Shown: positions 12,330-25,671, numbered from the stretch's first letter. The stretch is 64,000 nt of DNA from Paragonimus skrjabini miyazakii (GCA_014338405.1 JTDE01000693.1:66205-130204), one strand, 5' to 3'. Made by a program: numbers and translations. Notes: generated by a model not told the origin, from the letters alone.

Positions 12330-12412
12330 CTCGTACCTCAAGTGCATTGCAGCTAACGATGAGGAGGATGATAATATCGTTTGTGTAATATACATCATTA
12401 GCACATGTCGTT
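12330..12412 (-). pseudogene. Possible RT motif C remnant of a non-LTR element
   Basis: One - strand frame reads YYTNDIIILLIVSCNALE. This resembles the non-LTR RT motif C and its tail, usually YADD followed by several hydrophobic residues, a serine-rich turn and A-L, with YADD changed to YTND. Stops lie close by in the same frame, and I could not find motifs A or B upstream with the expected spacing. Treat it as a hint of an RT relic. Confidence 0.25.
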
Positions 12413-15400
12413 TACCATGATTATGCGTGAGCCTTGAAACTACTACTAGCCGATTTGTTGCTCTGCGTTTACATTCCATTTTATTAAACTTTACTTACCT
12501 GTTCTCGCAGAACTACTTCAATTGATAACTTTGTCATCTCCCGTCAAGTGAATAATCTCATCGTTTGCATTTGTTGTCAGACAACGCCCTGTTGTTGACA
12601 GAATGCTTGTTCAAAATTGTTTCATCAGTTCTTTTTTGGTTTGTGGCTTGTGCTAGCTCTCTCTCTCGTTAGGCGTCATGATTTTCAAAAAAGCAGTGCT
12701 CAATTGACGAGGTTATTGACAGTTCTTAAAATAAGTAGATTTTGTTTGCACTGATTATCTGTTGTTACACTCGTTAGATGTGTTTCATTGTGTATTCATC
12801 ATGAATCACGTTAATCAAAGCACCGAACAGAAGTTCATCTTATAATACACTATTGTTTTATGCTCATAATTTGAACCGGTATGTGTAGTATTTTCAGGAA
12901 CAAAATGGGATGACTAGAAACCACATTCTTCAATTTCGCTTCTCTTGCGCAGACCGTTAAACCGATTAATCGCGACCCTTGATTTGAGCACGCTTGAGAC
13001 CGGTTGAGAATGTATGACGTGCAAAACTTTGTATTCCGTCGATGATCATTTATTGTTGAGTTCACATCTTCCATATGACAAGGCTAACAAATATCTGTTT
13101 TGTGGTATCTATGTCAACATTAATATAATAATATAATTACACTACACTCCCATGTTGTTATTAATATTCATGCGAATTTCCCGCGCCAGCGATAGTGTTC
13201 ACCAACACATCGTAATCCCTGAGTTCGATTTAGTGCTGTTCTTCAAATGCAATTACGAAGTGGAACAGATATAATTGATTGTATGTTCAGCCCTCAAGAG
13301 AAGGGGAACTGAAATTTTCGGCAAGTGGTAAAGATTGTCCGGTCGCTTGTTTTGTCACAAAGCATCAAAATCGCCTTTGACGTTCCCAGAATCCTAAACT
13401 CCCTGCGAAAGTGAGGATTATCTTAGTCATACCACCGTACCAGTTCATGTTGTCTTCCGAATGTAAATTTACTACGAACCGCTAACATCAGTGGACTGGC
13501 ATGGATACCGCAGCTTTATTCGCACTTACGTAGTGCATCCGTGTCATCTTCAGGGCCTTAGACTACATTCTGTAACACAACAATGTGCTGGTCGTTTACT
13601 TTTTGGAGGCTACTCAACCATTTCGGCGACTATTTGAATTCTCATGGTCGACGAGATTTCACGTGGATATTTTTCCTCCTTATGCTAAGTGTTCTCTCAC
13701 GCTCATCTTCCTGACACCATAACTTTTTTGCGGCTGCGTTTTCTTGTTTGTGCAATGAGTAAACCATTGAGAAATGTTTGTTTGCAGATTCACCGTCTTC
13801 TCATTGCGACGTTCAAATCGAGTTAACGTAAGGCCGGGTAAACTATGAGCATAGGAACCACAGAGCAGAAAACTAGGATCGCAGTAAGCATATTCAACTC
13901 CTGATATTGGAGGTTTAAGTCAGTCTACCACCAGCCGCCACACACTCGGAAGTTTGTAACTTCTGGTTTGGTGGCAAGTAAATACTTTTATGTTGGTTAA
14001 TTTCCTCGCTAAGTTACCTGGACATTTTTCAGCTCAGTTGGATGACTATTGTCCAGTGTGTGATACGATAATTTAATACTTCCCCGGCCTTTGTTATGGT
14101 ATTGGGAGAGCTTTTATTCCCTACCCAATTTTTATATCACCAAGCAATGGGTTTTCGTTCAGCCTGTTCAAAAAATTCAACAAACATATCCTGCAACTTA
14201 TTTTAAATACTAAACTTCGTCCTGCATGCGGCACCCAGTCTTTCAATTGCATCAAGACTAGAAGCGAAATCATTGGACGGGCTATGAAATTTATTTTGAA
14301 ATGCTCCCCGACTACTCATGTAATCATTCCATGAAGTCGTTTGGTACTATGAATTCCAAATAGTCCTAATCTAACGCAGGTGGGGCGCCTGATACCGTCA
14401 CCTGTGGTAACTTAGTATAAAAGAGGATGACATATGTGGGAACAATCCGGGTGTCGCTGGAATGCTGTAGTGCGTTCTGGTAGATGATGGGGCGGTCAGA
14501 CTCGGCACTCAATATCTTATTCGTGGATCCCCAATCCACTTTCATGCAGTCACTTTGTAATATGTTCATTACTCTATTCTTTCTGTACTTTAACAGTGTC
14601 CGTTGAACTGCCAGCTTCTACCCATCCATGCTAACTGCAGTTACTTAGACCAGAACTTCAAATCTTCCATACATTTTGGGGATACCCACAGCCTCGAACA
14701 GCTGCAATCACGATGTCCACAACCATCAAACAAAAGCATGTACGTGTCAGGTGCTGTTTATTTGACGATTCGAAATAGACATCATAAGTGCTGACCCAAC
14801 AGTAAGGGACGCATTACATTCCTGTACAAAAATGGAAAGTACTGTAGTAAAAAATATGCAAATGCAAGCCACATAAACCTACAGTAATCATTCCTTCTCT
14901 TCTGCCTATTTAACATTTCTCTCATATTCTTGTTGTTGAAAGGTCCGTACTTGATACTTTCCAGACGGGGTCCTGCATATACGATCATGTGGAACAGCGA
15001 GGCGAAACGAGTACATGGCAGAGTTAACAAACTGGTACTGCGACAACAGAAAGAACACAAAGAACGTTACCAAATCAGGGATCAACGTTAGGTCGGCGAG
15101 AATAATTTCGACGGCAGGTGACAAGAATTCAAAAAATCCTCAAAAGACGAAGGATTGCTTTATAATGTAGAGCCTCGGTGACGAGTTATATGGCACGTGC
15201 CAACAAACAAACTGAGGGTTTGTCAATGTCGACAGATAAGAATACATGCTAGTATTGTGATCCAATAACGCGGATAGCACAAGGGTTGTTTATTCGACAA
15301 AGTAACACATGGGTTAAGCGTTTAAACAAGACCAGAAACAAAACCACTCATTTGTACGCAGTATTCGGCCTCAGACCGTCTCGGCTGCTGTAGACATCAA

Positions 15401-18172
15401 TGCTCAGTTCCTTTAAATAGCAGGGACCATTATGGGCGATGCTGCACTCTGATCTTCCTTCCTGCATTTTTCCTGCGGCTTGTACGATGTCAAAATATAT
15501 GCTCTGGTCCTACTACTGAATAGAAGTGGTATGAGTAGTATATTACGATCGCTCATCTTCACTGCACCAGTTATGCAACGCAGTGTTTGCTTCAATGTTT
15601 GCTCTTGCATAGAGTTTAGTGAATTTCCAGAAATAAACATCGTCCTAGGTCAGACGTGTTTGCGGTCACATCACGATGATTACATCGGTCCAACTGGTCA
15701 TGTGTAGTCTTGTTCTGCTGTTCAGTATCCCCTTATTACTTCATGTGATTCGTAAAGGTTTTCCTATCGAAAACGAATAGATAGCACTGGCTCACCGAAT
15801 GCATGGGGGAGTTAAGTCAGCATTACACGCAGATATGAAAAGTCACACCGATGCCTGGGCTCATACCAGCGACTGGATCATTAACTGGCCCAAGTCTAGC
15901 GAAAACTTAAATTTTTCACCACTAGGCCTCTTCTAACCTAGAAAATCTGCAAACCGATTGTCACTCTCACAGTGAGTAACCGTTTCCCAAAGTGCTTTGT
16001 TCCCACTACATTTTGCAGAAAGTAAAACAACAAACTGTTGTTTTATGTGGTAATAGTTATGCATTTTTATGAGTAACTCTACAAATGTTCTCATATCTGA
16101 AATTGATGGTCACGTGATATTCTTTAAGTGTACTTCTACGATTGGCTGGTCACAAGTCAATCAGGAATAAGTGGTCCAATATTGCCTCCAGCAAGTTACG
16201 TCTTCCGGGGTGCAGAATAGCTGTTCCTTCCCGAAGTCAGGTCACGTTAATTGCATACAATACAATCGACGTGAATAACACACGGTGAATGAAGTAAAAC
16301 TAATTTGTGAAATCGTCAAAATGTACAAGTAGTGATGGTTAATGTTTTCTTCTTATACAGATTATGCTTAGTGTCAAAGGTACAATAGATTTTTTATAAT
16401 GTAGTTTGTTATCGAATGAACATTATGAGCAATTTAAAGTAACTACCATTCAGCCTACTCACAAAGACTGAGGATCAACGTCAAGGTAAACAGTGACACT
16501 TTCCACAAACTGTCCGTACTGTAATAGAGTCGATAAACGAGAAAATTTGTCCACAATTAATTATCGAAAAACAGGTCATGCGCTTCTTTATATCTTGCCT
16601 GAACCCCCAATAAAGCAATAGCATGACATGACTGGATGATTTCACGCTGTCAATGAGAATAGGTCATAATTAGACAGTATCTCTTACAGATGCCGGCCAT
16701 AAGTTGATGTGTGTGTGTGTTCTATGAATGCAGACCCGTACTTTGACATTTATATTAGCCAGACCAAGCAAGATACAAAAGAACAGGTAATGCGGCTAAA
16801 CTGACCAACCTTTAAGGTGACCATAAACTTTTGGACCTGGTGAAACCCACTAAGCTATTTTGTAAAAGGCTCGCTTAACATGTACATAGGCCTGGTTACC
16901 ATAACCGGAGGTTCAAGGTTGTTGTTTGACAAAAAACAATAAATTTTGATGATTTTCAGTAATGAAGCTGAAAATCTACTTCCAGGAGTTTCTGTTGAAT
17001 AAACTGGCACTGATGAAGACATCTGACCGTGGGCTATTTGCTCTATAATAGTGAAAGCTGTAACTCTACATTGTCGCCTAGAGAGAAGTGAGGCTAAAAG
17101 AACCCAATGAAAAAACCTATCGTTAATTACATCCGTTGTACTTTGCACGAATTAGTTTCATGTGTATTACAGTAAATTTGCATTCGTGTTTAGTTGGTTG
17201 GTAAATCAAATGCTACTGCTGTTAATTTCCAGGTTCGGACGCACGTACAGTTTTATTTTAAAGAAAAATATCCAAAAATGTTTAGATTATGACATATGTG
17301 GTATTTTTCAAATAAACGATGTCATGCCTAATAGGCTGTAATGTATAGTGCATTTATAATGCTTCTAGTCATAGTAAGTACAGCGATTTTGATTACGACG
17401 GCCAATGTGGGTTGAACGTAAATCACCACGTCAGGTCAATTATAGTGTAGTCCACATCTCTTATCAGACCAGCTTAATGAATGTTGGAGTGAACTGTTGG
17501 GAAGGATGCCGGTCAGATTTTAAATAACTATGCCTTAAAAAAGGATGAGTTCAACTCAATCTCTAGGTGTGTGCTTCATGTGTGTTTCCAAACGTTTTGC
17601 TTGTACAAAGGGGTGATCCAATTAAACAATTTTGAATCTCATATTCATTTATTCTTGAAGAAATTCTTTGTCTGCATAATGGCGATGGCAAACACAAACT
17701 GTTGCTGGAAAACAGCTCAAGAAGTTGTTTTCCTTCAATCTGTTATTCAGTCAGAATTATAAATTACACCTAACCTTTTTTTCATGGATCATATAAGGAC
17801 AAAAGGTTGTGACCGCTTTAGCATTCCAAATGAGTTACATTTTGGGAAACACCTATTTCATTCACAATAATTGACCCTATTTCCATAAACCACTCGAAAA
17901 AGTGTTTTACATTCCGATTTAGAATGCATTAGCAAATAACATCACACCTAGGACACACAAACGCTTGTCTCACTGATTAATGAATGTTATGTTTGTGTCT
18001 TCGAAACTAGCATAGATGTTATTGGGACAGTTCACCACGTTGAAAATTTAGCAACAAATGTGAAGGGCTCGTGAGTTAATTAACCAGCTACAATTCAATT
18101 GATGAAACTCGTTATGCTCATATAGTTGCATTGAGACTTTCATGTCCCACCTCCGTGTAATATAAAATGCCG
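12413..18172. other. No gene recognised
   Basis: Long stretch with frequent stops. A TG microsatellite lies at 16708-16721. Frames such as 12850-13074, 14782-15124, 15413-15707 and 16855-17148 overlap on opposite strands and carry no recognisable domain. It is probably intron or intergenic sequence. Confidence 0.45.
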
Positions 18173-18211
18173 TCATGAGAAAATCCATCATGATTAGCTA
18201 TTCTTACAATT

Positions 18212-18541
18212 GTGTCCCTCCAATCACACATCAGGTATTTAACAAATATCATGGCGAGACTCCTGTCTACGGCAGAGGCAATCGCTATCAAATTCTACAA
18301 CCCCCAACTGTGCGCCCAAAAGAAATTCGTCCAGGCATTACACCTCCCGTGGCTAATCATGCGTAAACCGTCTGAAACCCCATGTACTAGTAACCCGATT
18401 AACACGTTATCACACACCGGTCACATGATTCCTGTAAACACAACACACACACACACAAACAAACCCGCCACCACCCGGGTAGACAGTCATCCACAGTTTC
18501 TATTACCGTTGCGTAGAACTATATTCCTGTTTTATATATAA
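18212..18541 (+). other. Open frame of 109 codons, coding status unknown
   Basis: The frame contains ARLLSTAEAIAIKFYNPQLC and then a Thr/His/Pro-rich stretch partly made by a CA repeat at 18443-18457. A second frame is open over its first part. No splice sites or domain support it. It may be a chance frame in locally C-rich DNA. Confidence 0.2.
18443..18457. repeat. (AC)n microsatellite
   Basis: About seven AC units. Confidence 0.85.
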
Positions 18542-21500
18542 GTCCAATTAATGGCTTATAATTGTATATGCCTGATGAGAATGACCGAAAACAGCTGTTT
18601 GCAACCTTGACTTTTGTGAATTGCTGACATGTTAAAAAATGTTTCTATTTCTTTTCATTCATTCGATTTTGTTAACATATGTTTGAAAGCAAATCGGTTC
18701 TTCTGGTTCTTTACGGACGTCTGATGCCAAAACAGATCCTATAAGCTCAAAAAGAGCAACTAACCATTTCTAGATTCAACCGGTTTACACATAGGTATGA
18801 CGCTGTCACGAGTTTTGGAGAAAGCATAAACTACCGTACCAAAAGAATGCATTCTTTCGAAAAAGGAGTTCAGTCTGAATGCATACCCCAATTTGCAATT
18901 AACACAGATTATTCATAATTTACTTACCCCAGAACACATGACTTTAAAAAGTGTGAATTCTGTATGAGATTATAACACTGAGAGTGAAAACGCATCAAAT
19001 GTTTGCCATTTCATCAAAAGCGAACAGTTCTAATTAGAATTTAAAAAAATGGTTTGGAGTTCGATTCAACAATCAACGCCCGGATTCAGTGGCGTACAGT
19101 TCAACGAAGCAAGTGCAAACCAAATTCAACACCAACACCATTGGGTAAACGTTTGTGTGGATAATTATCGATTCCAACTGAAATGCCCCGTGTCGGACGG
19201 TCCATTAAACCCGTGTCTCCCTCAAATTTAAGGTAAGACATTATTCGACCCGGTAATTCAGCTCACGCACTGATCCACACTGACCTGATGTCATGCCGAT
19301 ACCAACCGCCTCAGGTATGTTAGTCAACTATGAAACTTGAATCGTCCGAAGTCTTCGTAAAGAGGTAACAGAATTTTCACGAGGGTGATTTATGTTAACA
19401 GGCACATCACCCAACTCATTCGGTAGACTCGACGTTCGCTGTCAAATGTTCCACAAGTTGAATACTTCATGACCCTCATAACGTATAAAACTGTTCACAG
19501 TGCCTGGAATGTTGTCATCACATCTACAGCGCAAAAGCTGATTACACCGAGCGGAGGATAAGGACGGTGAAATATAATGCTGATACAGTCGAACTATGGT
19601 TATAGCGTTACCATCACAACATACCTTAGTGAATTCTGTACGAATTGACTTCATTAATAATGCCACATGACATATCATTAGTAAAAATCACCAACGCATG
19701 CAATGGGCATGCTTTGTACTCGATGGATCGTGATGAACAAGTTAGCTAATTGTCACATAGGCTGGAAATGTTTCTTATGGTTCATGATAATCGCCCTCAA
19801 AGCGATATACTACGATCACTCCCTTTTTGTTTAGACTCATCAATTAGGGATACTCTGAAATGGGGGCCTAGCCAGCAACCACTCGAGTTAAGACATAATA
19901 AAAATACGTTCAGAATTCATTGAGGAGAATTCTCAACGGACTTCAAAACTCACTCATGGTAAGCGTATGCACCATATGCAAAATTAGTGCCTGTTAACTT
20001 TCCCAGAAATCGATTGGTTGTAAAATCTATCGGATTGCGAAAACATCCAACGTATATGAGCTGCGTTCACTTTCTATCCACAGAATCCCCATAATTTATT
20101 AGTTGGCCTACGTCTCCTTGAAAAGCCGTCTTATGGTAGCCATAAAACACAGGTGTAACACAACACAACCAATCATGCTATTCATAATCGCCCAAATTCC
20201 GACACCATTAGGGAAAATACTGCCCCTGATGAATGAAATACCTTATGTCGTTCACCAGTATTCAGGTCTACCAGGACATTTACAAAGGCAGAACTGTATG
20301 TTAATGACATGTGGGTTAGTGAACACGTTCCAGAACCCTCCAGAACGGTCACGCACACCACTTGGTCAGAATGGTGCCCAAAGTCCGAAAGATTTTGCTG
20401 ACCAGTCGCTTGACACACATCATGCTAATTTCAATTAACACAAACGCACGTCTTTGTAATATGTTGTATAAACAAAAATTGAGAACATCTCCAGTTTGTC
20501 AGGGCAGTATTCGTTAACCACCGATGATCACCGTCATGTTAAGGTGAAAAGCGTCTTCTACACCTTGATAATTTGTCAGATCCGTTGCGTGCATTCACAC
20601 GTCAGTGTGGGTTCATCCACTTCTTCACTTGACTTCGCATGCCTGCTAAACTAGGCAACGTACTAAATCACTCAACATAGTAAATACTTGGTGACATGTC
20701 GCTAAAACTTTTCGAGAGGTACCCAATCCGAAAAACTCTTTCTGACTTATCTGTTTAAGTTACCACAGTGTCAGAAGATATGCGATTTCAAAGTCAATAA
20801 CTACCAGTTTATCCAGGCTTCAAACCAGTTTTGGATCACATCACACGTCTGATTGGTGCTTATAGCCAACATTCAATTTGAACACTACTTACGCTCGAAT
20901 TCTCTAGCCGTGATTAGATGCTTGGAAACTAGTTTCGGTTAAAGTATGTTCTGTTTTTTTGCCTTCAACTAAATACTTCGAGTGAAAAGGTCACTGTTGA
21001 AATATATATCACTTATATCGTATTCTGGATACGACCTTAGAAAATGTGTTATGTGCGTGTTGGTATGTGACCGATTTTTGAAAGAGTGGACAGATTTGTG
21101 AAAAATCGATTACAACATTTGTAAACGAGGTCAAAATACATGACCTTTGTAAACTAAACAAGCGGACGTCCGGTTTACAGAACACATAGTGAATAGATTC
21201 AAACAAGGGTGTAGTTGGTTAGTAGGAAGCTAGTTTACAACTACCAACGCATTTACTTCCAGAAAACATTAGTGACGAAAATTTCAAACAATTTTTCCCA
21301 TCACTTGCATGTACTCGCAAAGTATGTCAAAATTACCGGGCAAAATTCAGCCGTTCACCCACAAGAATTTGCAGCATTAGGTTTTATGCTACAGCTTTAA
21401 ATACGATTTAGATAATCACTCCTCAAAAATCGTAAATATCGTTTTTTACTAAAGCAAGAAATGAACGGTGCAAAAGTATCTTCCGGCAATCCTATAAAAA

Positions 21501-21585
21501 AACTTTTTAAAATTTAGAGAAGTTGGGATCCGGTATCAGTTTTCTACTATAATTCTACTTCTACTGATTGAGATGGATATTTTGT
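18542..21585. other. No gene recognised
   Basis: Open frames at 19049-19231 (+) and 20103-20438 (both strands) were inspected. The first ends in a stop one codon before a good donor-like AAG|GTAAGA, and the second is open on both strands. Neither shows a known domain. Confidence 0.4.
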
Positions 21586-21598
21586 TACAGGGCTACTT
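21586..21598 (+). repeat. Left target-site duplication (13 bp)
   Basis: TACAGGGCTACTT here is repeated exactly at 21754-21766 on the other side of the short repeat. Confidence 0.8.
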
Positions 21599-21753
21599 TT
21601 CAGGCTCTGGTTGGCGGCATCCGAAACGGATTAGCCTGTCACATTGACCAAAGCCAAAGGACGCCTGCGCTTTAAACCATCACCGCAAGTGGCTTGCGCT
21701 GCACCACTTGCAGTTCCACTCACACACCACGTATCCGGTGTAAACCCGAAGGC
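21599..21753 (+). mobile_element. Short interspersed repeat, copy 2, with 13-bp target-site duplication
   Basis: A 155-bp insertion lies between exact 13-bp direct repeats, the signature of target-primed retrotransposition. Bases 21609-21753 match 9293-9441. GCAAGTGG at 21685-21692 pairs perfectly with CCACTTGC at 21704-21711 around an 11-base loop, so the RNA of either strand can form an 8-bp hairpin. It sits just beyond the recognisable 3' (C-terminal) end of the - strand non-LTR element at 21878-23945. No coding capacity, poly(A) tail or RNA polymerase III boxes were seen. It is presumably mobilised in trans by a non-LTR element (inference). Confidence 0.8.
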
Positions 21754-21766
21754 TACAGGGCTACTT
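21754..21766 (+). repeat. Right target-site duplication (13 bp)
   Basis: Exact copy of 21586-21598. Confidence 0.8.
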
Positions 21767-22323
21767 GTCAAGCATACAGGGCAGTCTGTTTTCTGCGGAA
21801 CAGAAGAGTATTTTTAACAAAACGACTTCCGAATTATTTTGCACTTGGTTTGTTCAGTGAGTTGGATGCACACTAAATCGCAAAGACATCCTCAGAGTTT
21901 CCACCAAACGATATATGTACGCATTACAGAAAGGGACCACAATTGTCCGACAAGAGCTCAACAGTATCAAGGTCAGTCTGCAATGTTTTGAGGTTATTAA
22001 TTCCTCATACTTTTAGATAGTCAGCTTAGAGAAAAGGCTTGTTAGAAATACTGTCTGAAATGCCATTGATGCTAACAAGAAATAACAAAAACCATGCACC
22101 GAACCTTGAGGAACTCTTGCAGAAATCAAGAAGGAAGACGAAAGATCTTATGTGTTTCATTTCCAAACTTTTTGTTATAAGAAAAGCAACCATTCAGAAA
22201 AAATCTCACTTTGGATGCCATAGGCTTACGGTTTGTGTCTGAGAAGGTTATGCGGTATACGTTAGAAAGCCGTCGCGAAATCGAAGATTACGTCTGAGAT
22301 AAGGTCCTTGTCTTTGGCTTACT

Positions 22324-22660
22324 TCAAACTATACATATAGATATATCAGCGAAGCACGGCAGGCTGGAAATTAAACTATTCTGTAAACCCGAGAGAAGAT
22401 CATTCACCAAGAAGTGTTTAAAAATGGTGCATTTTAATCGGCGTTCCATTGTCTTGCATAGGATGTTAGTAAGACTGCTTGGCCCATGACTAGTCGAAAA
22501 ATTACGGTCGCCCCTCCTGAAGGAAGACATGACCGTGGCTTCTCCCCATGCACTAGGAAAACTGTCAGTCCGAAGTGTTTGTTCATACAGCTTGTAACTG
22601 GGTTTTGTCAAATTGGAAGCTGCTACATTAAAAACCCTGGGTTGAATCTTATCTGAACCC
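22324..22660 (-). pseudogene. RT fingers/palm fragment of the CR1-like element
   Basis: This is the best preserved open part of the element. KIQPRVFNVAASNL is followed by LYEQTLRTDSFPSAWGEA, then VMSSFRRGDR, SLTNILCKTMERRLK and NDLLSGLQN. The family form is 'L...L..G..P..W..A.V.PIFKKG......YRPVSLT......E......I..HL..N.LL...QHGF'. The stop after residue CIV at 22324 comes before motif A, which continues in another frame at 22265-22294. Confidence 0.85.
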
Positions 22661-23279
22661 AGTGCACTAAATGAGTAAACTTCGAATAAAAACCAACTGT
22701 AAGGAGTGTTTGTCGAAAATTTTGCAGCGACAGACTAGGGTGTCTGTTCGGCAGTTGAAAGCCATCAAGCTGTACTCATTAAATAACTCGGTAAAAACAA
22801 ACGTGTCAGAAGAAGTCTACTCTTTGAGCATTCACATGAAAAGTGTTGGAAGCTTATTCCTTCCCAGTCGACGCATATACTTAAATGAGGGGCTCTGTTC
22901 GCTCGTGTTGTTAATAGGATCTGTTTGTACACGAGTGTAACGTGTTCACGGATTTTTCTCTCGCATCTATTTCGAACAATGTGCAAAGCGCTCAGGTCCT
23001 TCTAATTTTCCGTAAGCTTACGCTTCGCGAACAAGTGGAAACAGTCATCAGAGAGATGACGCATTCTACGCGAAGGAGATGGGCAACAGAAGAGAGAGTG
23101 TGTGTGCCGTTTGCGTGGTACGAAAAAAATGTCTGACTTCCGAATTGCGTTTTGCACCACGGGACAGAGGTGGATCGAGGTAGCTTCTCAGGACGCCAAA
23201 AACGGTGTGACTGAAATTTTGAACTGTAGGCTTTTACGCTGGTTGTTTTAACCCGTAACAGATAAGGAAGAGATAAAGG

Positions 23280-23945
23280 AGTGATCACTTTGTCTAAGTG
23301 TCCGTTTGATGATCACTTTCTTAATAAGGTGGTTCTCATTAGTGATGACTAGGTCAAATATAGAGGGAACATGAACAGAACATGTCGGGGTGTTGACATT
23401 CTCTAATCAAGCTCTCCGTCGTATCAACATCTACAAAAAAGCCAAGAACTTGTTTCCACAGTACTGGTAGGACACCAATGATCAGTTTATTTCAGAAGCA
23501 CTGAAGTAACTAATAATAAGTAAAAGTGAACAACGTTGTAATCCTAAGAAATTTTCTAGGCTTGCAAGAACTGTTTCATCGTTTGTAGTGTTGCTTGGGA
23601 AAGAACGATAGATTGCTCCCACTAAGACTGGGTCTTGGCTTCGTAATGCTTGCGAAATCACACAGCATCACTTCTATCAGAGGACTGAAATTCACCGATG
23701 GCCATAAATGCCGAGAGATTGTGATTCAGGATGATTGCAGAGCCTCGCATTCTTCCTTTGGTGAAGTGAAATAGGTAAAACGAACTCTCGCAGTCATTCG
23801 GTCATTTTTCATTGGTGTCGTCTGTGAATCGGACCTCTGCAAAAGCAATGCTGTCTTGTTGGGTGTCAAGAATCAACTTCCTAAGTTGTGGTAGTTTACC
23901 GAATAAAGTCGTACGGTTGGCATACATGAGTTTAAAGACGACTTC
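23280..23945 (-). pseudogene. APE-type endonuclease fragment of the CR1-like element
   Basis: The N-terminal 'N..SL..KL..LR.L' block, the middle 'LVG.IYR.P' block and the C-terminal 'LDLV.TN......SDH' block are all visible in order on the - strand, but in more than one frame and with stops. The catalytic histidine near the C-terminal block (QSDHSF) is kept. The glutamate that normally follows the N-terminal block (TE) appears replaced, in AFAEVRF. Confidence 0.8.
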
Positions 23946-25671
23946 ATCTGCTTTTGCAAAAAGAGAGAAGTAAGAGAACTACGAATAACTCTGAAGATGA
24001 GATCCATAACCGGAGAAGGGACTGCGGCTGTCAACGGGATTGGACTTCGTTATGGTGTTAGGAGACCACTTTGTGGAAATGACTAATGAAGCGGACCAAA
24101 GAAATTTGTTTTGATTGGTAAGATATAACCTTAACAGGCTTCTCTCGTTTCGAATTCTTGGGAAGACTATTTTTATGCATTGCCATGTAATATACTTTGA
24201 TTCAAGTAACACGGAAGACGATTTCTGAACTTGCGTTTGTGCTTGGAGGGTCGGTTATTGGAATGACCTCTTCAGAAACAGACCCCCGTCTTCCAATACA
24301 AGCGTAGGTGTTTGAGTGAACATTGCAGGGACAGAAACTACAAATTTAGACGTCAACTTGAATTTACGGTGGACCTTAACTTAACTTTGCTTTGGTCCGC
24401 TAACTACGTCTCTTTCTATATTGCAAACAGCGATAAAGATATATCCCCTCCACGTTGACACTGACAGATCTCGAAGGCAGTGCTTTTCCGACGGCTGTCT
24501 CGGGTCCGAGCATAGCAGGTGAACTTACTAGTAGACAAAGTTATCTTTAGGTTGATATTGCGCATAGGCTGCTAACGAGTGCGAGGTTTCAATATTCTGG
24601 GAAAAAGAAAGTGTGTGGATTGACTTAGCTAGTTCAGTTGGTGATTTTGGGGGAATCAACCTTATAAAGCGAATTTTCTTTTTCTGAAAGCTTCCCCCCT
24701 TATTTTCATCGTAATCACTTCCATGTCTGAGTGGATGTGGCAACTGCCTTCTTGGTGATCACAACACTAAGGAGAGTAAAAGATATCCATTCGTTTACAA
24801 AGTGTAGCTCCAATTTCACTTTCGGGAAAATTAGGTTATTCATTTCCCTTAATCCATAGGGAAGAAATAAGAGAAGATATGAATTTAAGAAGAGTGCTGC
24901 ATTTGTATCTATGGCTTTTTTGCATCCGACCCCTTCCCATGATGCGCAGTCAGGGACAAAGCGATGCTTCAGTCTCTGTTATAAGTATAGCTCGTGCAGC
25001 GGAAAGTGATATCAACCTATATTGGCCTTCCTTGAGGTCAGCGCACTTGAAATTGTAACACTTCTGACACATGTAGCTCTGTAATCCGTTTTTTACGATT
25101 AGTTTGTACAGATGACGACAGTAAATGCTTGTTACAGTGGTGAATGTCCGCTGAATTCCAGCACTGTTGGCTCCGAATCGAGTTCTCAGTTTTTGGATAG
25201 TTGTGAACAGTGGTGGTGTTGTTCGTAGTTCTCAGTATCTGGAAATGAGGACAGGACAAAACGAAACCAACATTACTTAATAAAGTATCACCTCATTCGA
25301 CAGTGAGTAAGGGTAATTTTGAGTAACTTTGGATGTGCAGAGCAACAAAAGAGCAACAATACGAATAAAAAGCGACGGCATGAAAATTTGAGTCAATTTT
25401 TTGGTAACTCGCGTTAAAAGGACACATACATGTTTTGCACATTTGTAGTCCCCTTATATTTGGCGGTCTTTCCTGTATCAAGTTAAACAGAAGTCGCTCC
25501 ATTTCCTAGTTTGCAAAACTTATTAGTCATAACAGCTCGTTTTTATTCTGTGTTCCTTTGACTGATGTTTACAATGGGTGTATATATAAATGATCCCGAG
25601 ATAACTGTGAACTTGGTTGATAGTATGAACAATCGCATGATTATTGGAAAACCCTATCTCTTCATCTGCAG
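23946..25671. other. No clear gene; possible ORF1 remnant of the CR1-like element
   Basis: On the - strand, CIKIVFPRIRNERSLLRL (near 24130-24185) resembles the 'KV.F....R..LL' block found in ORF1 proteins of CR1-like elements. That would fit its position upstream of the endonuclease. The rest (24528-24743, 25038-25259 and 25293-25502 on -) matches nothing I recognise. Confidence 0.3.

Larger units (their letters stand above)
21878..23945 (-). mobile_element. CR1/Jockey-like non-LTR retrotransposon relic (EN + RT)
   Basis: Translation of the - strand in shifting frames gives an APE-type endonuclease followed by RT in the usual order. Endonuclease pieces are MYANRTTLFGKLPQLRKL (near 23890-23935), VLVGAIYRSFPSNTTNDET (near 23590), and IFDLVITNENHLI then QSDHSF (near 23280-23360; family form S.LDLVLTNE...SDH). 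RT pieces are LGSDKIQPRVFNV (near 22640; family SPGPDGI.PR), SLTNILCKTMER (near 22450-22480), DVIFDFATAF (22265-22294, motif A), RVPQGSVHG (near 22095-22118, motif B) and CVHISFGGNSED (near 21885-21925). The YADD region is decayed. Many frameshifts and stops show it is dead. An N-terminal ORF1-like stretch may extend to about 24230. Clade assignment is by pattern only; the class is secure. Confidence 0.87.

Noticed and set aside
19049..19231. Exon-like frame followed by AAG|GTAAGA
   Set aside because: The frame reaches a stop immediately before the donor, so the donor would be useless. The other two frames are closed early.
20103..20438. Open frame of 111 codons on +
   Set aside because: The - strand is equally open over most of it and neither translation matches a family.
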